DNA of 15,299 nucleotides from an uncultured Kineosporia sp. GTDB lineage: Bacteria > Actinomycetota > Actinomycetes > Actinomycetales > Kineosporiaceae. Below, piece after piece: positions 14,458 through 15,299 of this stretch. Within the stretch, counting starts at the first letter, position 1. Every line of letters begins with the position of its first letter. The notes beneath the pieces are model-generated. The model saw only the letters and a list, made by a program, of their open reading frames with translations, did no database searches and was not told the DNA's origin. Made by a program: the position numbers and the translations under genes. The DNA lies in the NCBI GenBank assembly GCA_937859855.1, contig CALMAR010000497.1, forward strand, positions 1 to 15,299, in the 5' to 3' direction.

Positions 14458-15299
14458 ATGCGGGAAGCACGGCGGCTGGCGGCTGCGGGCGCGCTGAGCG
14501 AGGGCTCCGGCGTGCACGATGACGGCACGCTGGTCGAGGGCCTGCTGGACGGCCTGCTGTCCGCAGTGCTCCCCGAGCCGCCGGGACCCGTGGACGCCGT
14601 GGCGCGCGCGCTGGAGGCGCACCGCGAGCACGCCCGGGCCTGGTACGGCGACCTGATCGGCCCGCTCGGCGTACCGGCCAGTGCCGCCGGGCCGCTGGTG
14701 GATGCGCTGCGTTCCAGCGACCACGGGCTCCCGATCGTGCTGCTCGGGCCCTGGCCGACCGGCCCGGCCGAGCCGATGCACGGCCCGAGAGCTCAGTTGC
14801 TGGACGATGATCGGGTTCAGCTCACCGGCGTCGAGCTCTCGATGCCGCCAGCGGTCACGCCGGCCGAGGCGGCCCGGCTGGCTCTGGCCGATCTGGACAT
14901 CGCCGCCGGCGCCTGGCTACGGATCCCGCCGGATCCCAGCTGGATCGACGCGGTGGCGGTGATCGCCGAGGACGGCGCTGAGCGGGCCGCACTGGAGTTG
15001 CCGGCCAGCACCGGCCCGGCTGACTGCGATCGACTGGCCGCCGTGGTCCAGGCCCTGGTCAGCCGGGGCCGGGGCTTCTGCGTCGTGGTGCCGCCAGGGG
15101 CCGCCGCCATCGATCTGATCACGCACGACTCGGCCTTCGGCCTGCTCAACCTGATCTGTGCGGTGGGCAGTGCGATCGAAGCCGCTATCGAGCCCGCAGC
15201 GGCCAGCGTTCAGGCCGGCCTCGGCGGTGAGCAGGCCCGGCTGTCCGGCCCGCTCGCTGATACCGGCGCCGGCGTCATCCAGCAGGCCCGCCGGATCGG
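14458..15299 (+). CDS. Unrecognised protein, 3' end missing
   Basis: An open frame of 280 codons from ATG 14458 to the window edge without a stop. Its codons carry strong G/C at third positions, like its neighbours, so it is very probably a real gene. The first 60 residues look helical (VEGLLDGLLSAVLPEP, ALEAHREHARAWYGDL). A middle part has alternating strands and helices (LPIVLLGPWPTGPAEP, LTGVELSMPP, AWLRIPPDPSWIDAVAV) that could be a TIM-barrel-like fold. Later segments RGFCVVVPPGAAAIDL and FGLLNLICAV faintly recall an actinobacterial uncharacterised family with a TAGLHHA...GFLNLL pattern, but the key residues differ, so I do not assign it. No signal peptide or clear membrane helix is seen. 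It starts 50 bases after the GlcD-type gene on the same strand; no good Shine-Dalgarno is present, and GTG 14434 is an alternative start. Confidence 0.75.
   Translation, partial: MREARRLAAAGALSEGSGVHDDGTLVEGLLDGLLSAVLPEPPGPVDAVARALEAHREHARAWYGDLIGPLGVPASAAGPLVDALRSSDHGLPIVLLGPWPTGPAEPMHGPRAQLLDDDRVQLTGVELSMPPAVTPAEAARLALADLDIAAGAWLRIPPDPSWIDAVAVIAEDGAERAALELPASTGPADCDRLAAVVQALVSRGRGFCVVVPPGAAAIDLITHDSAFGLLNLICAVGSAIEAAIEPAAASVQAGLGGEQARLSGPLADTGAGVIQQARRI

Overview
The window is G+C-rich throughout, uses GTG as well as ATG starts, and is packed with genes. Its gene content points to an actinobacterium (Actinomycetota): a DUF3039 protein, an ACT-domain malic enzyme, an LLM-class flavin-dependent oxidoreductase and a Streptomyces-like secreted alpha-amylase. 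I cannot place it more precisely. I see no rRNA, tRNA, CRISPR array, insertion sequence, integrase or att site, and no gap without a gene longer than about 200 bases.

Left part (1-2823): a DEAD-box RNA helicase, cut by the left edge, converges with 6 bases between them on a minus-strand pyridine nucleotide-disulfide oxidoreductase-like flavoprotein. That flavoprotein keeps the CxxxxC redox pair but lacks the usual C-terminal catalytic histidine. A 164-base divergent region follows.

Central plus-strand block (2824-10210): a GAF-PAS-PAS-GGDEF-EAL c-di-GMP protein, then after only 16 bases an ACT-domain malic enzyme, then a VanZ-like membrane protein overlapping it by 4 bases, then a YqgE/AlgH family protein. 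These four look like one transcription unit. A DUF3039 protein with its own likely leaderless start and an XPB-like superfamily 2 helicase complete the block.

Right part (10211-15299): a secreted GH13 alpha-amylase on the minus strand, whose promoter region carries a LacI-type operator-like palindrome. Divergent from it are an LLM-class oxidoreductase, a GlcD-type FAD-linked 2-hydroxyacid dehydrogenase, and an unrecognised protein that runs off the right edge.

The block reads as ordinary chromosomal core and metabolic sequence, not a mobile island. No complete new defence or biosynthetic system is convincing here. The points most worth a second look are the c-di-GMP enzyme/malic enzyme linkage, the altered disulfide-oxidoreductase active site, the amylase operator, the DUF3039-helicase pair, the repeated leaderless-type start regions and the unknown edge gene.
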